A stretch of 64,000 bases of DNA from SAR202 cluster bacterium bin22. Its GTDB lineage: Bacteria > Chloroflexota > Dehalococcoidia > Lucifugimonadales > UBA3495. The stretch lies in NCBI GenBank assembly GCA_002238505.1, contig MPMM01000001.1:496001-560000 (forward strand), given 5' to 3'. A program made the position numbers and the translations under genes. Shown piece after piece: positions 26,304 through 33,687 of the stretch. Numbering within the stretch: position 1 is the first letter of the stretch; every line of letters starts with the position of its first letter. The notes beneath the pieces were generated by a model. The model had not been told where the DNA came from. It saw nothing but the letters and a program-made list of their open reading frames with translations, and did not search any database.

Positions 26304-28568
26304 GTGGCCTCCAATATCGTTCTTTCCGAGGTTGAATACAACGTCGTCGGCAAGCGCCACCTGCGCCCCGACGGCGTTGACAAGGTTACAGGCCGAGCGC
26401 AGTATGGCGCCGACGTCCAGTTGACCGGCCTGCTTCAGGGCAAGGTGCTTCGCAGTCCCCACGCCCATGCCCGCATCAAGTCAATTGATACTTCCGCCGC
26501 CGAGGCCTACCCCGGCGTGCATGCAGTTGTCACTGCGGCTGACTTGTCCTTTGCCAGCCTTAGCCGGGAACAGTTGGGCGGGGACTACCAGCGAGTCAAG
26601 TTCGCCAGCAACCACGTACTTGCTTCGGAGAAAGCCCTTTTCAAGGGGCACCCGATAGCTGCCGTTGCTGCCGAAAGTCAGCATGTGGCGGAAGAAGCGG
26701 TGAAGCTGATCAAGGTTGAGTACGAGGTGCTTCCTCCGGCCATGACGGTTCGCCAGGCAATGGAGCCCAACGCTTCCTTGCTGCACGAGGACCTGTTTAC
26801 CTCTGAACTTGGTGAACTATCGGACAAACCCAGCAACGTGGCTTCCCACATGGCCTTTGAGACAGGCGACCTTGAGCAGGGTGTTCAGCAGGCCGACGTA
26901 GTGCTGGAGCGGGAGTTTGAGACCGCTTCGGTGCACCAGGGTTATATTGAGCCACATAACTCCACTGCCTTCTGGAACACTGATGGCCAGCTCAATATCT
27001 GGTGCAGTACCCAGGGTCCCTTTGTTGTCCGCACCAGCGTTGCCGACATCCTTCGCCATCCCGTTTCCAGGGTGAAGGTAACGCCTATGGAGATTGGCGG
27101 GGGATTTGGTGGAAAGATTACCGCCTACCTGGAACCCATCGCTGCTCTCCTGTCCAGGAAGTCAGGCCGACCGGTAAAGGTGCTGATGTCTCGTACCGAG
27201 GTGTTTGAGGCTTCCGGACCCGCGCCTGGCACGTGGATGAAGGTCAAGCTGGGCGTGACCAACGAGGGCAAGATTACCGCGGCTGACATCTTCCTGGCAT
27301 TTGAGGCTGGGGCATTTCCAGGGTCTCCGGTAATGCAGGGCGCTGCCTGTGCGCTGGCATGCTATGACGTGCCCAATGCCCGCATCAACGGGTATGACGT
27401 AGTGGTGAACAAGCCCAAGACTGCGGCTTATCGGGCCCCGGGCTCTCCCCAGGCGGCCTTTGCCGTGGAGTCCGTGATCGACGAAATCTGTGAACAGATG
27501 GGCATGGACCCGGTGGAGTTTCGCTTGCGCAATGCATCCCGGGAAGGGGTGCGTCGAGTGGAGGGGCCCGTCTTCCGTCGTATTGGGCTGGTGGAATGCC
27601 TGGAAGCTGTTAGAAATCATGACCACTACAAGGCTCCCCTGGAAGGACCCAATCGTGGCCGCGGCGTTGCCGCCGGATTCTGGTTTAACCGGGGTTTCCA
27701 GTCTGCCGTAAATATCAGCGTCAACCCAGATGGTACGGTAAATCTGATTGAAGGGTCTGTGGACATCGGCGGCAGCCGGGCGTCCATCGCCCAGCAGGCA
27801 GCGGAGACTTTGGGCATAGCCTACGAGGATGTGAAGCCCACGGTGGTGGACACCGATTCCATTGGTTACACCATGGTTACCGGTGGCAGCCGTACCACCT
27901 TCGCCACAGGGTGGGCCGCCATTGAGGCCGCCGAAGACGTCAAGACCCAGATGGTAGAACGGGCGGCCAGGATTTGGGATACGCCAATCGAAGATGTCCA
28001 GTACATCGACGGTGTCTTGTCTCACAAGTCCGACCCTGAATTGCGAATGACTTTCCGGGAACTGGCCCGCCAGTTGCTGGGTACCGGCGGGGGCATAACC
28101 GGCGCATCTAACGTGGACCCTTCGGGCGAGGGCAATGGTTTCGGGGTGCATATCGTGGACGTGGAGGTTGACCCGGATACGGGAAAGACCACCATCCTGC
28201 GATACACCGCCGTGCAGGACGCCGGTAAGGCCATCCATCCCAGCTACGTCGAAGGACAGATGCAGGGAGGAGTGGTGCAGGGAATCGGCTGGGCGCTCAA
28301 CGAAGAGTATTTCTTCAATGACCAGGGTCAAATGATGAACTCCAGCTTCCTGGATTATCGTATGCCCACGGCCCTGGATTTGCCGATGATCGATACGGTT
28401 ATTGTCGAGGTCGCCAACCCTGGGCATCCTTACGGTGTACGGGGAGTGGGCGAGGTACCCATAGTGCCTCCCCTGGCAGCCATAGGCAGCGCCATTTCCC
28501 ATGCTGTCGGCCAGAGGATCGACCGATTGCCGGCCAATCCCGGGGCGGTGCTGGAAGCAATGTCGTAG
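26304..28568 (+). CDS. Molybdenum hydroxylase, molybdopterin-binding large subunit
   Basis: The 754-aa protein starts at GTG 26304 behind GGGAGGT. It belongs to the xanthine oxidase family: the Moco-binding GGGFGGK is near residue 270 and the catalytic glutamate is Glu717 in RGVGE. The active-site loop around Tyr376-Arg377 reads AYRAPG, not the AYxCSFR of form I CO dehydrogenase or the AYRGAGR of form II. It is therefore more likely an aldehyde, purine or aromatic-type hydroxylase. The substrate is unknown. A terminator follows. Confidence 0.92.
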   Translation: MASNIVLSEVEYNVVGKRHLRPDGVDKVTGRAQYGADVQLTGLLQGKVLRSPHAHARIKSIDTSAAEAYPGVHAVVTAADLSFASLSREQLGGDYQRVKFASNHVLASEKALFKGHPIAAVAAESQHVAEEAVKLIKVEYEVLPPAMTVRQAMEPNASLLHEDLFTSELGELSDKPSNVASHMAFETGDLEQGVQQADVVLEREFETASVHQGYIEPHNSTAFWNTDGQLNIWCSTQGPFVVRTSVADILRHPVSRVKVTPMEIGGGFGGKITAYLEPIAALLSRKSGRPVKVLMSRTEVFEASGPAPGTWMKVKLGVTNEGKITAADIFLAFEAGAFPGSPVMQGAACALACYDVPNARINGYDVVVNKPKTAAYRAPGSPQAAFAVESVIDEICEQMGMDPVEFRLRNASREGVRRVEGPVFRRIGLVECLEAVRNHDHYKAPLEGPNRGRGVAAGFWFNRGFQSAVNISVNPDGTVNLIEGSVDIGGSRASIAQQAAETLGIAYEDVKPTVVDTDSIGYTMVTGGSRTTFATGWAAIEAAEDVKTQMVERAARIWDTPIEDVQYIDGVLSHKSDPELRMTFRELARQLLGTGGGITGASNVDPSGEGNGFGVHIVDVEVDPDTGKTTILRYTAVQDAGKAIHPSYVEGQMQGGVVQGIGWALNEEYFFNDQGQMMNSSFLDYRMPTALDLPMIDTVIVEVANPGHPYGVRGVGEVPIVPPLAAIGSAISHAVGQRIDRLPANPGAVLEAMS

Positions 28569-28599
28569 TCCGGCTGGAACTTTGCCATTTAATTCAATG

Positions 28600-28624
28600 G
28601 GGCGGGTGTTATACCCGCCCTTTT
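28600..28624 (+). terminator. Intrinsic terminator of molybdenum hydroxylase operon
   Basis: GGGCGGGT (28600-28607) pairs with ACCCGCCC (28613-28620) across 5 nt, followed by TTTT. Confidence 0.8.
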
Positions 28625-28639
28625 CAGTTGAGGACGACA

Positions 28640-29155
28640 ATGAAAATAGAGTTGGGAGACTGGCAGATAAGAAGCTGGAGTAGGAATGATGAAGCCAGCA
28701 TTGCAAGATACGCCAACAATCGGGAAGTTTCTATCAATTTGTGGGACACCTTTCCCTATCCTTACACCCGGAAGGATGCTCGGGAGTGGATCAGAATAGC
28801 CTCAAGACAAACTCCCGAAACCAACTTTGCCCTGGCAAGCCCGGAGGAGGCTATTGGCGGCATCGGACTGCGACTTGGCGAGGATATTTTCCGGCGCACC
28901 GCCGAGATTGGGTACTGGCTGGGAGAGCCCTTTTGGGGAAAGGGCATAGCGACTATGGCTGTAGCGAAGATGACAGACTTCGCCTTTTCTCATTTTGACC
29001 TGGACCGGATACAGGCCGAGGTCTTTGAGTGGAACCCCGCCTCTTCCAGAGTGCTTGAGAAAGCGGGATACAGCCTGGAAGGTCGGTTGCGCCAGAGAGT
29101 TATCAAGGCGGGAAAAACTATAGACTGCTTCTTGTATGCGAAAATAAGAGAGTAG
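28640..29155 (+). CDS. GNAT N-acetyltransferase, RimJ/RimL type
   Basis: The 171-aa protein is read from ATG 28640, 6 nt after GAGG; an upstream TTG at 28628 is less likely. It shows the acetyltransferase_3 pattern: PYPYTRKDAREWI near the start, then EIGYWLGEPFWGKGIAT, where the acetyl-CoA pyrophosphate loop lies, and a late NPASSRVLEKAGY. Members acetylate ribosomal protein N-termini or small amines; the target is unknown. It leads a group with the MoaD/ThiS-like gene 25 bp downstream. Confidence 0.85.
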   Translation: MKIELGDWQIRSWSRNDEASIARYANNREVSINLWDTFPYPYTRKDAREWIRIASRQTPETNFALASPEEAIGGIGLRLGEDIFRRTAEIGYWLGEPFWGKGIATMAVAKMTDFAFSHFDLDRIQAEVFEWNPASSRVLEKAGYSLEGRLRQRVIKAGKTIDCFLYAKIRE

Positions 29156-29180
29156 TAAAGAGCAGAAAGGAGCGTCAACC

Positions 29181-29450
29181 GTGGCAACCGTATATATCCC
29201 CACCATGCTCTTGCCCGTGACCGGGGGAGTAAGACAAACGGAAGTGGAAGCCCGGAATGTCAGGCAGCTGATTAATGGGCTGGAAGAGCAATTTCCTGGA
29301 ATCAAGGACCGCATCCTGGAGAATAACGAGGTCAGGTCAAATCTAGCTGTGTCCATCGACGGTGAAGTGGCGCGGATGGGTTTGCTGGAAAGGGTAAGTG
29401 AGAGCAGCGAGGTTCACTTTGTACCGGCCATCAGCGGCGGGCAGTTTTAG
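29181..29450 (+). CDS. MoaD/ThiS-family ubiquitin-like sulfur carrier
   Basis: The 89-aa protein starts at GTG 29181 with AAGGAG 8 nt upstream. The beta-grasp pattern is clear: VYIPTMLLPVTGG, VRQLINGLEEQFPG, LAVSIDGE and VHFVPAISGG. These proteins carry sulfur as a C-terminal Gly-Gly thiocarboxylate for molybdopterin, thiamine, cysteine or tRNA thiolation. Here the diglycine is followed by Gln-Phe, so two residues would have to be removed before activation. No activating E1-like enzyme or JAMM protease lies in the window. The nearby molybdenum hydroxylase makes a MoaD role conceivable. Confidence 0.8.
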   Translation: MATVYIPTMLLPVTGGVRQTEVEARNVRQLINGLEEQFPGIKDRILENNEVRSNLAVSIDGEVARMGLLERVSESSEVHFVPAISGGQF

Positions 29451-29542
29451 TTGCTGATGAGGCGTAGCTTGTCGGCGATTTCTTTCAAGGAAACCCACAA
29501 GTTGCCAATAACCTTCACGAATCGCGTCCAATATCTCCACAT
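29447..29542 (-). CDS. Possible 31-aa small protein
   Basis: A 31-codon frame starts at ATG 29542 behind GAGGAG (6 nt spacing) and ends with TAA at 29447, overlapping the stop codon of the convergent MoaD-like gene by 4 nt. The peptide is rich in Trp, Lys and Leu and would form an amphipathic helix (it begins MWRYWTRFVKV). I do not recognise it. The good ribosome-binding site and composition are the only support. Confidence 0.3.
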   Translation of the reverse strand: MWRYWTRFVKVIGNLWVSLKEIADKLRLISN

Positions 29543-29692
29543 GAATGCTCCTCATACCCCTGTGCCGACTTGGCGCGCAGGTACTGGATTGCGTTGACTA
29601 CCTTTTGTAGCAACTCTACAATGACACCAGTTTATCTTTGTGTTGCTCTGCGGCCCCCGTGGCTGGGGCCGCAATGAATTCGAGGGATTTTC

Positions 29693-30166
29693 ATGGGTAG
29701 GAAGAATTCCGCCGGCGGTCGCAGACCCCGGGTGGAGGAGCCTGTTTCGTCCGGCGGCGTTGTCTATCAGTGGGTTGACGGTCAGCTTGAAGTGGTGCTC
29801 TGTGGCCGGGATGAGCCGGTCCGCTGGAGTCTGGCGAAGGGGACCCCGGACCCTGGCGAAACTCTGGAAGAAACGGCGCTGCGGGAGGTCCAGGAAGAAA
29901 CAGGCCTGGTCCCGGTAATCGAAGACCGCATCCGCAGCATAGATTATTGGTTCTCCGACAAGGACAGCGAAGTCCGGTTCCATAAGACCGTTCACTTTTA
30001 CCTGATGAAATGCACCGGGGGAGATGTAAGCCTCCACGATCCCGAGTTCGATGTGGTGGAGTGGTTTCCCTACGAGAAAGCCGTAGCCAGCCTTGCTTAT
30101 CCCAACGAAGCGGATGTCCTTCGCCAGGCCTTTAACCTGATTACTCAAAAGGAAAGGGCCGTCTGA
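29693..30166 (+). CDS. Nudix hydrolase
   Basis: The 157-aa protein carries a full Nudix box: GTPDPGETLEETALREVQEE followed by TGL, with the REVQEE metal-binding helix. An N-terminal basic segment (RKNSAGGRRPR) precedes the fold, as in some diadenosine polyphosphate hydrolases. It hydrolyses a nucleoside diphosphate linked to another group. GAGGG lies 7 nt before the ATG. A GCGGCCCC hairpin at 29650-29672 lies in the leader. Its TGA is 1 nt before the start of the next gene, implying coupling to the acetyltransferase. Confidence 0.9.
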   Translation: MGRKNSAGGRRPRVEEPVSSGGVVYQWVDGQLEVVLCGRDEPVRWSLAKGTPDPGETLEETALREVQEETGLVPVIEDRIRSIDYWFSDKDSEVRFHKTVHFYLMKCTGGDVSLHDPEFDVVEWFPYEKAVASLAYPNEADVLRQAFNLITQKERAV

Positions 30167-30167
30167 T

Positions 30168-30743
30168 ATGCCGGAATTGAAGGGCGCGCGGGTCACACTG
30201 CGGGACAAGAGAGTGGAAGACGCCGAGCAGGACTACATCTGGCGCTGCGACCCGGAACTGGCCCAACTCGATGCCACTTACCCCCTGAGTATGAACTACG
30301 ACCGATACCTCAAGATGTTTCAGGACCAGTTGCGGTATCCGACTCCCGGCTCCCACCACTTTGGCATTGACGTCGAAGACGGCAAGCTCATCGGCAACTG
30401 CATGTACTATGACCTGGACACGATCAACCTCGAGGCGGAACTCGGGATTGTAATCGGCGACCGGGAATACTGGAATAACTCATACGGGTACGATGCGGTA
30501 ATCACTCTCCTCGACTTCATGTTTAACGAACGAAGTCTCAAGAGGGTGTATCTGCATACGTTGGAGTGGAACCACCGGGCCCAGCGAAGTTTTGGCAAGT
30601 GCGGGTTCAACCCGGTGCGCCCTGTGCGGCGCATGGGCCGGGACTTCATTCTCATGGAAGTGCTGAGGGGCGACTGGTTCGAGAAGGCAGAAGAAAGGTT
30701 GGCCGGACGCTGGCCTTTGGAAACTATAGATTCAGAACAGTGA
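30168..30743 (+). CDS. GNAT N-acetyltransferase, RimJ/RimL type
   Basis: The 191-aa protein has the acetyltransferase_3 pattern: LKGARVTLRDKRVEDAE at the start, GIVIGDREYWNNSYG as the CoA loop and VYLHTLEWNHRAQRSF near the end. The residues at the CoA loop (NNSYG) deviate from the common GKGYG/GKGIA, so CoA binding may be altered. Translation is coupled to the Nudix gene (1-nt gap). It is convergent with hisA, with only 4 bp between the stops. The target is unknown. Confidence 0.85.
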   Translation: MPELKGARVTLRDKRVEDAEQDYIWRCDPELAQLDATYPLSMNYDRYLKMFQDQLRYPTPGSHHFGIDVEDGKLIGNCMYYDLDTINLEAELGIVIGDREYWNNSYGYDAVITLLDFMFNERSLKRVYLHTLEWNHRAQRSFGKCGFNPVRPVRRMGRDFILMEVLRGDWFEKAEERLAGRWPLETIDSEQ

Positions 30744-30747
30744 CCTG

Positions 30748-31467
30748 CTAGGCAGCCCCTGCTCGGATAGCCTTTCCCAGGCTGATAGTTCCCCGGTACA
30801 AGGCTGTACCGATGATTGCCCCCTCTACCCCCGTTGATACGAGCTGGCGTATGTGGTCCAGCGAAGACACTCCCCCTGAAGCCTGTACCTTCATCCCCGT
30901 TTCCCGGACCAGTTCCTCGTTGGCGGCAAAATTGGGAGATGTAAGTGTTCCGTCCCGCGAAACGTCGGTATAAAGCAGCCTGGGAACCCCCAGTTCCTTC
31001 ATCCGGTGAGCCAGGTCCAGCGCCGAAACCTGGCTGGATTCGGTCCAGCCCTTGATGGCGACCAGGCCATCCCGGGCGTCCACTGCCACAACGACTCTTT
31101 CACTGCCATAGTCCCGACAAAGGCCTTCCACCAGACCGGGATCGTTTACGGCCGCGGTGCCGATGACCACGCGGCTTACTCCCGCAGAAAGCAGCGCGTC
31201 AGCGATTTCCCTGCCCCTGATGCCACCGCCCACCTGTATCGGCATTGCTACCGCGTCCACGATTTCCCTGATGGTGGCGAGGTTGGCAGGATTGCCAGCA
31301 GCGGCGCCGTCCAAATCCACGAGGTGCAGGATGGCTCCCCCCTGTTCCTGCCAGCCCAGGGCAACTTTGACCGGGTCTTCGGAGAAGACGGTTTCTTGCT
31401 GGAAATCACCCTGGAAAAGGCGAACGCAACGGCCTGACTTCAAGTCTATAGAGGGGATGATCTGCAT
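30748..31467 (-). CDS. hisA: Phosphoribosyl-formimino-AICAR ribotide isomerase
   Basis: The 239-aa protein is a complete HisA (beta/alpha)8 barrel: PSIDLKSGRCVRL at the start with catalytic Asp8, QVGGGIR near 79, and YTDVSRDGT with the second catalytic Asp168. It isomerises ProFAR to PRFAR in histidine synthesis. It is the last gene of an adenosyltransferase-hisH-hisA series on the minus strand. hisF, which normally follows hisA and partners HisH, is not here. Confidence 0.95.
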   Translation of the reverse strand: MQIIPSIDLKSGRCVRLFQGDFQQETVFSEDPVKVALGWQEQGGAILHLVDLDGAAAGNPANLATIREIVDAVAMPIQVGGGIRGREIADALLSAGVSRVVIGTAAVNDPGLVEGLCRDYGSERVVVAVDARDGLVAIKGWTESSQVSALDLAHRMKELGVPRLLYTDVSRDGTLTSPNFAANEELVRETGMKVQASGGVSSLDHIRQLVSTGVEGAIIGTALYRGTISLGKAIRAGAA

Positions 31468-31494
31468 TGGGGGACCTCAGGCCGGCAAAGCTCG

Positions 31495-32154
31495 TTAGCT
31501 TCCCGAGCCGCGAGCAAAGTCCAGGAAGTTGCGGTAAATCTGCAAACCGTTGGCGCTGCTTTTCTCAGGATGGAACTGGGTGGCAACGAGGTTGTCCCGG
31601 GCATAGGCGCTGCAGAAGGGTATGCCATAGTTTGTGGTGCCCGCCACGCCATCGGTAATGTCCGGCGCCGCGTAGTAGCTGTGCACAAAATAGAAGTGGC
31701 TGGAATCAGGAATGCCGTGGAAGACAGGGTGTTGCATCCGGAAGTCCACACTGTTCCAGCCCATATGGGGGACCTTGAGGCCGGCAGGTAGCCGCTTTAC
31801 CCGTCCCTGCACTATTCCCATGCAGGGGGCATCTCCTTCCTCGGTCTGATCCAGCAAAAGCTGCAACCCGAGGCAAACCCCCAGAAAAGGCCTGGCGTCG
31901 GCGATGTAGTTCTTAATGGGGAGGATAAGATTGCGGGATTCCAGAGCTTTCATTGCCGCCGGACCGGAACCGACACCAGGGAGGATGAGGGCGTCGGCGG
32001 AATCCACCTCTGCGGGGTCTTCGGTCACTACCGGACAGGCCCCAACCGATTCAAGGGCCTTGGCCACGCTGCGCAGGTTGCCGGATTGATAGTCGATTAC
32101 GACGACCTTCATGTCAGAAGGACGCGGGGTTTCGGAGTAGGGAAGTTGGGGCAC
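31495..32154 (-). CDS. hisH: Imidazole glycerol phosphate synthase, glutaminase subunit
   Basis: The 219-aa protein is a class I glutamine amidotransferase with the Cys nucleophile in GVCLGLQLL and the His-Glu pair in FHPEKS. It feeds ammonia to HisF in histidine synthesis. GTG 32154, 2 nt after the adenosyltransferase stop, gives a 14-residue extension; the internal ATG at 32112 (MKVVVIDYQSGN) matches the usual HisH start but has no clear ribosome-binding site. hisA follows after 27 bp. Confidence 0.94.
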   Translation of the reverse strand: MPQLPYSETPRPSDMKVVVIDYQSGNLRSVAKALESVGACPVVTEDPAEVDSADALILPGVGSGPAAMKALESRNLILPIKNYIADARPFLGVCLGLQLLLDQTEEGDAPCMGIVQGRVKRLPAGLKVPHMGWNSVDFRMQHPVFHGIPDSSHFYFVHSYYAAPDITDGVAGTTNYGIPFCSAYARDNLVATQFHPEKSSANGLQIYRNFLDFARGSGS

Positions 32155-32156
32155 CG

Positions 32157-32759
32157 CTAGCTGCGCTCCCCTGTAGCCCGCTCGATAGGAAGCTCCCGGT
32201 CTTCGTACCTGGCCAGGACGAAGAGCAGATCTCCCAGGCGGTTGAGGTAATGGATGATCAGTTCGTTGGTGAGTCGCCCAGCCTCGGCCAGCGCAACAAC
32301 GCGCCGTTCGGCCGTTCGAATAGAGGTACGGGACATGTCAATAGCCGACGACGAGGGCGATCCCCCGGGGAGGACAAAAACAGTCGGCATCTGGAATTCC
32401 TCTTCCAGGGAATCGATAGTTTGTTCCAGGTTTTCCACCATTTCTGCGGTCACCGGCGCGAAATGCTGCTGGAAAAGTTCGTACTTGTCGGGTTCGGTAG
32501 CCAGTTCGGCGGCGATGGTAAACAACTCTCGCTGAGCGTCCCGCAGGATGTCCTTAACCTTCTGGTCCTCAGAAAGGGAGCGAGCCAGTCCCATAACCGA
32601 AACGGCCTCATCGGTAATGCCGTAGGCCTCGGTGTGTGGGTCGTTCTTGGAGACGCGGCCGCCATAAAGCAGGCTGGTCTCGCCCTTGTCTCCAAACTTG
32701 GTATAGACACGTTTCCGGTAGGAAGACGATGAGGAAGTCACGCCAGCCGTCCTTGCCAT
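32157..32759 (-). CDS. Cob(I)alamin adenosyltransferase, PduO type
   Basis: The 200-aa protein has the PduO/MMAB signatures: VYTKFGDKGETSLLYGGRVSK near residues 18-38 (ATP-binding N-terminus), then LPGGSPSSSAIDMSRTSIRTAERRVV near 130-155. It transfers adenosyl from ATP to cob(I)alamin to make coenzyme B12. In the usual motif the first part reads SAxLHxART; here it is SAIDMSRT. The start at 32759 lacks a clear ribosome-binding site and may be further inside. Its placement directly ahead of hisH is unusual and is probably just co-transcription. Confidence 0.9.
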   Translation of the reverse strand: MARTAGVTSSSSSYRKRVYTKFGDKGETSLLYGGRVSKNDPHTEAYGITDEAVSVMGLARSLSEDQKVKDILRDAQRELFTIAAELATEPDKYELFQQHFAPVTAEMVENLEQTIDSLEEEFQMPTVFVLPGGSPSSSAIDMSRTSIRTAERRVVALAEAGRLTNELIIHYLNRLGDLLFVLARYEDRELPIERATGERS

Positions 32760-32928
32760 AAATGAATGTGCGGCGGAGTTTTACCCCTGCCATAGCTTCT
32801 GAAACCGCTCTGGAATTGTAGCATAGAGCCATACTCCCGGCTATACTGGCAACACCGGCAGGGCCTTAGCTTGAACTGGAATGAAGGGTCCGGCGCCACC
32901 GGATAACGGGTTTGAAAGAGGTAGCTAG

Positions 32929-33687
32929 ATGCCCCCCCAACTGACTGTAATTGGCATAGAGGGAATGCCTGAAGCCAGGTCGGGCGATGACCTGACGCAA
33001 CAATTGCTGCATGCTGCGGAGAACCAGGGGACGCCGGTGGAGACCGGTGACGTTCTGGTGGTCACCCAGAAGATTGTCTCCAAGGCCGAAGGCCGGGTCA
33101 TCTCCATAGATGACATTGAGCCTTCCCCGTTGGCCATATCCATAACGGAGGGGCACCGCAGGGACCCGCGCCATACCGAGCTAATCCTGCGGGAGAGCCG
33201 CCGAATCGTGCGGATGGACCGGGGAGTAATAATCAGCGAGACGTACCACGGCTTCAACTGCGCCAATGCCGGAATTGACGCCTCCAACATTCCAGGTGAC
33301 GGTACGGTAGCCCTGCTTCCGGAAGACCCCGACGCATCGGCGAGGGGAATTCGCCAGGAAATAGCTGAACGAACTGGGAAGGACGTTGCGGTGATTATCT
33401 CCGACACTTTTGGCCGGCCCTGGCGCAGCGCCGCCGTCAACGTGGCCATCGGAGTGGCCGGATTGAATCCCCTGCTGAGCTACGTGGGCCAGGAGGATTC
33501 GCACGGTAACCTGATGTACACCACGGTGATTAACGTAGCCGACGAACTGGCGGCCACGGCAGAGCTAGTAACCGGGAAGGTGCTGGGGGTTCCAGTGGCC
33601 ATTATCCGGGGCTATGCCTTTGAACCTATGGAAGAGGCCAGCAACCAGGCATTGATCCGGGACCCCGACAAGGATCTGTTCCGCTAG
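32929..33687 (+). CDS. cofE: Coenzyme F420-0:L-glutamate ligase
   Basis: The 252-aa protein is a complete CofE/FbiB-N domain: GDVLVVTQKIVSKAEGRV near 42-59, then FNCANAGIDASNIPGDG and ISDTFGRPWRSA, which make the metal and GTP site. It adds gamma-linked glutamates to F420-0. It implies that the organism makes F420, a cofactor used by some LLM-class oxidoreductases such as the one at 22353. GAAAGAGGTAG lies just upstream of the ATG. Its stop overlaps that of convergent dinB by 4 nt. Confidence 0.94.
   Translation: MPPQLTVIGIEGMPEARSGDDLTQQLLHAAENQGTPVETGDVLVVTQKIVSKAEGRVISIDDIEPSPLAISITEGHRRDPRHTELILRESRRIVRMDRGVIISETYHGFNCANAGIDASNIPGDGTVALLPEDPDASARGIRQEIAERTGKDVAVIISDTFGRPWRSAAVNVAIGVAGLNPLLSYVGQEDSHGNLMYTTVINVADELAATAELVTGKVLGVPVAIIRGYAFEPMEEASNQALIRDPDKDLFR

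Noticed and set aside
26304-28568. Aerobic CO dehydrogenase large subunit (coxL)
   Set aside because: The active-site loop is AYRAPG, lacking the form I cysteine motif and differing from form II.
27162-28706. 514-codon minus-strand frame antisense to the molybdenum hydroxylase large subunit
   Set aside because: Shadow of a well-supported gene; the product is His- and Gly-rich nonsense.
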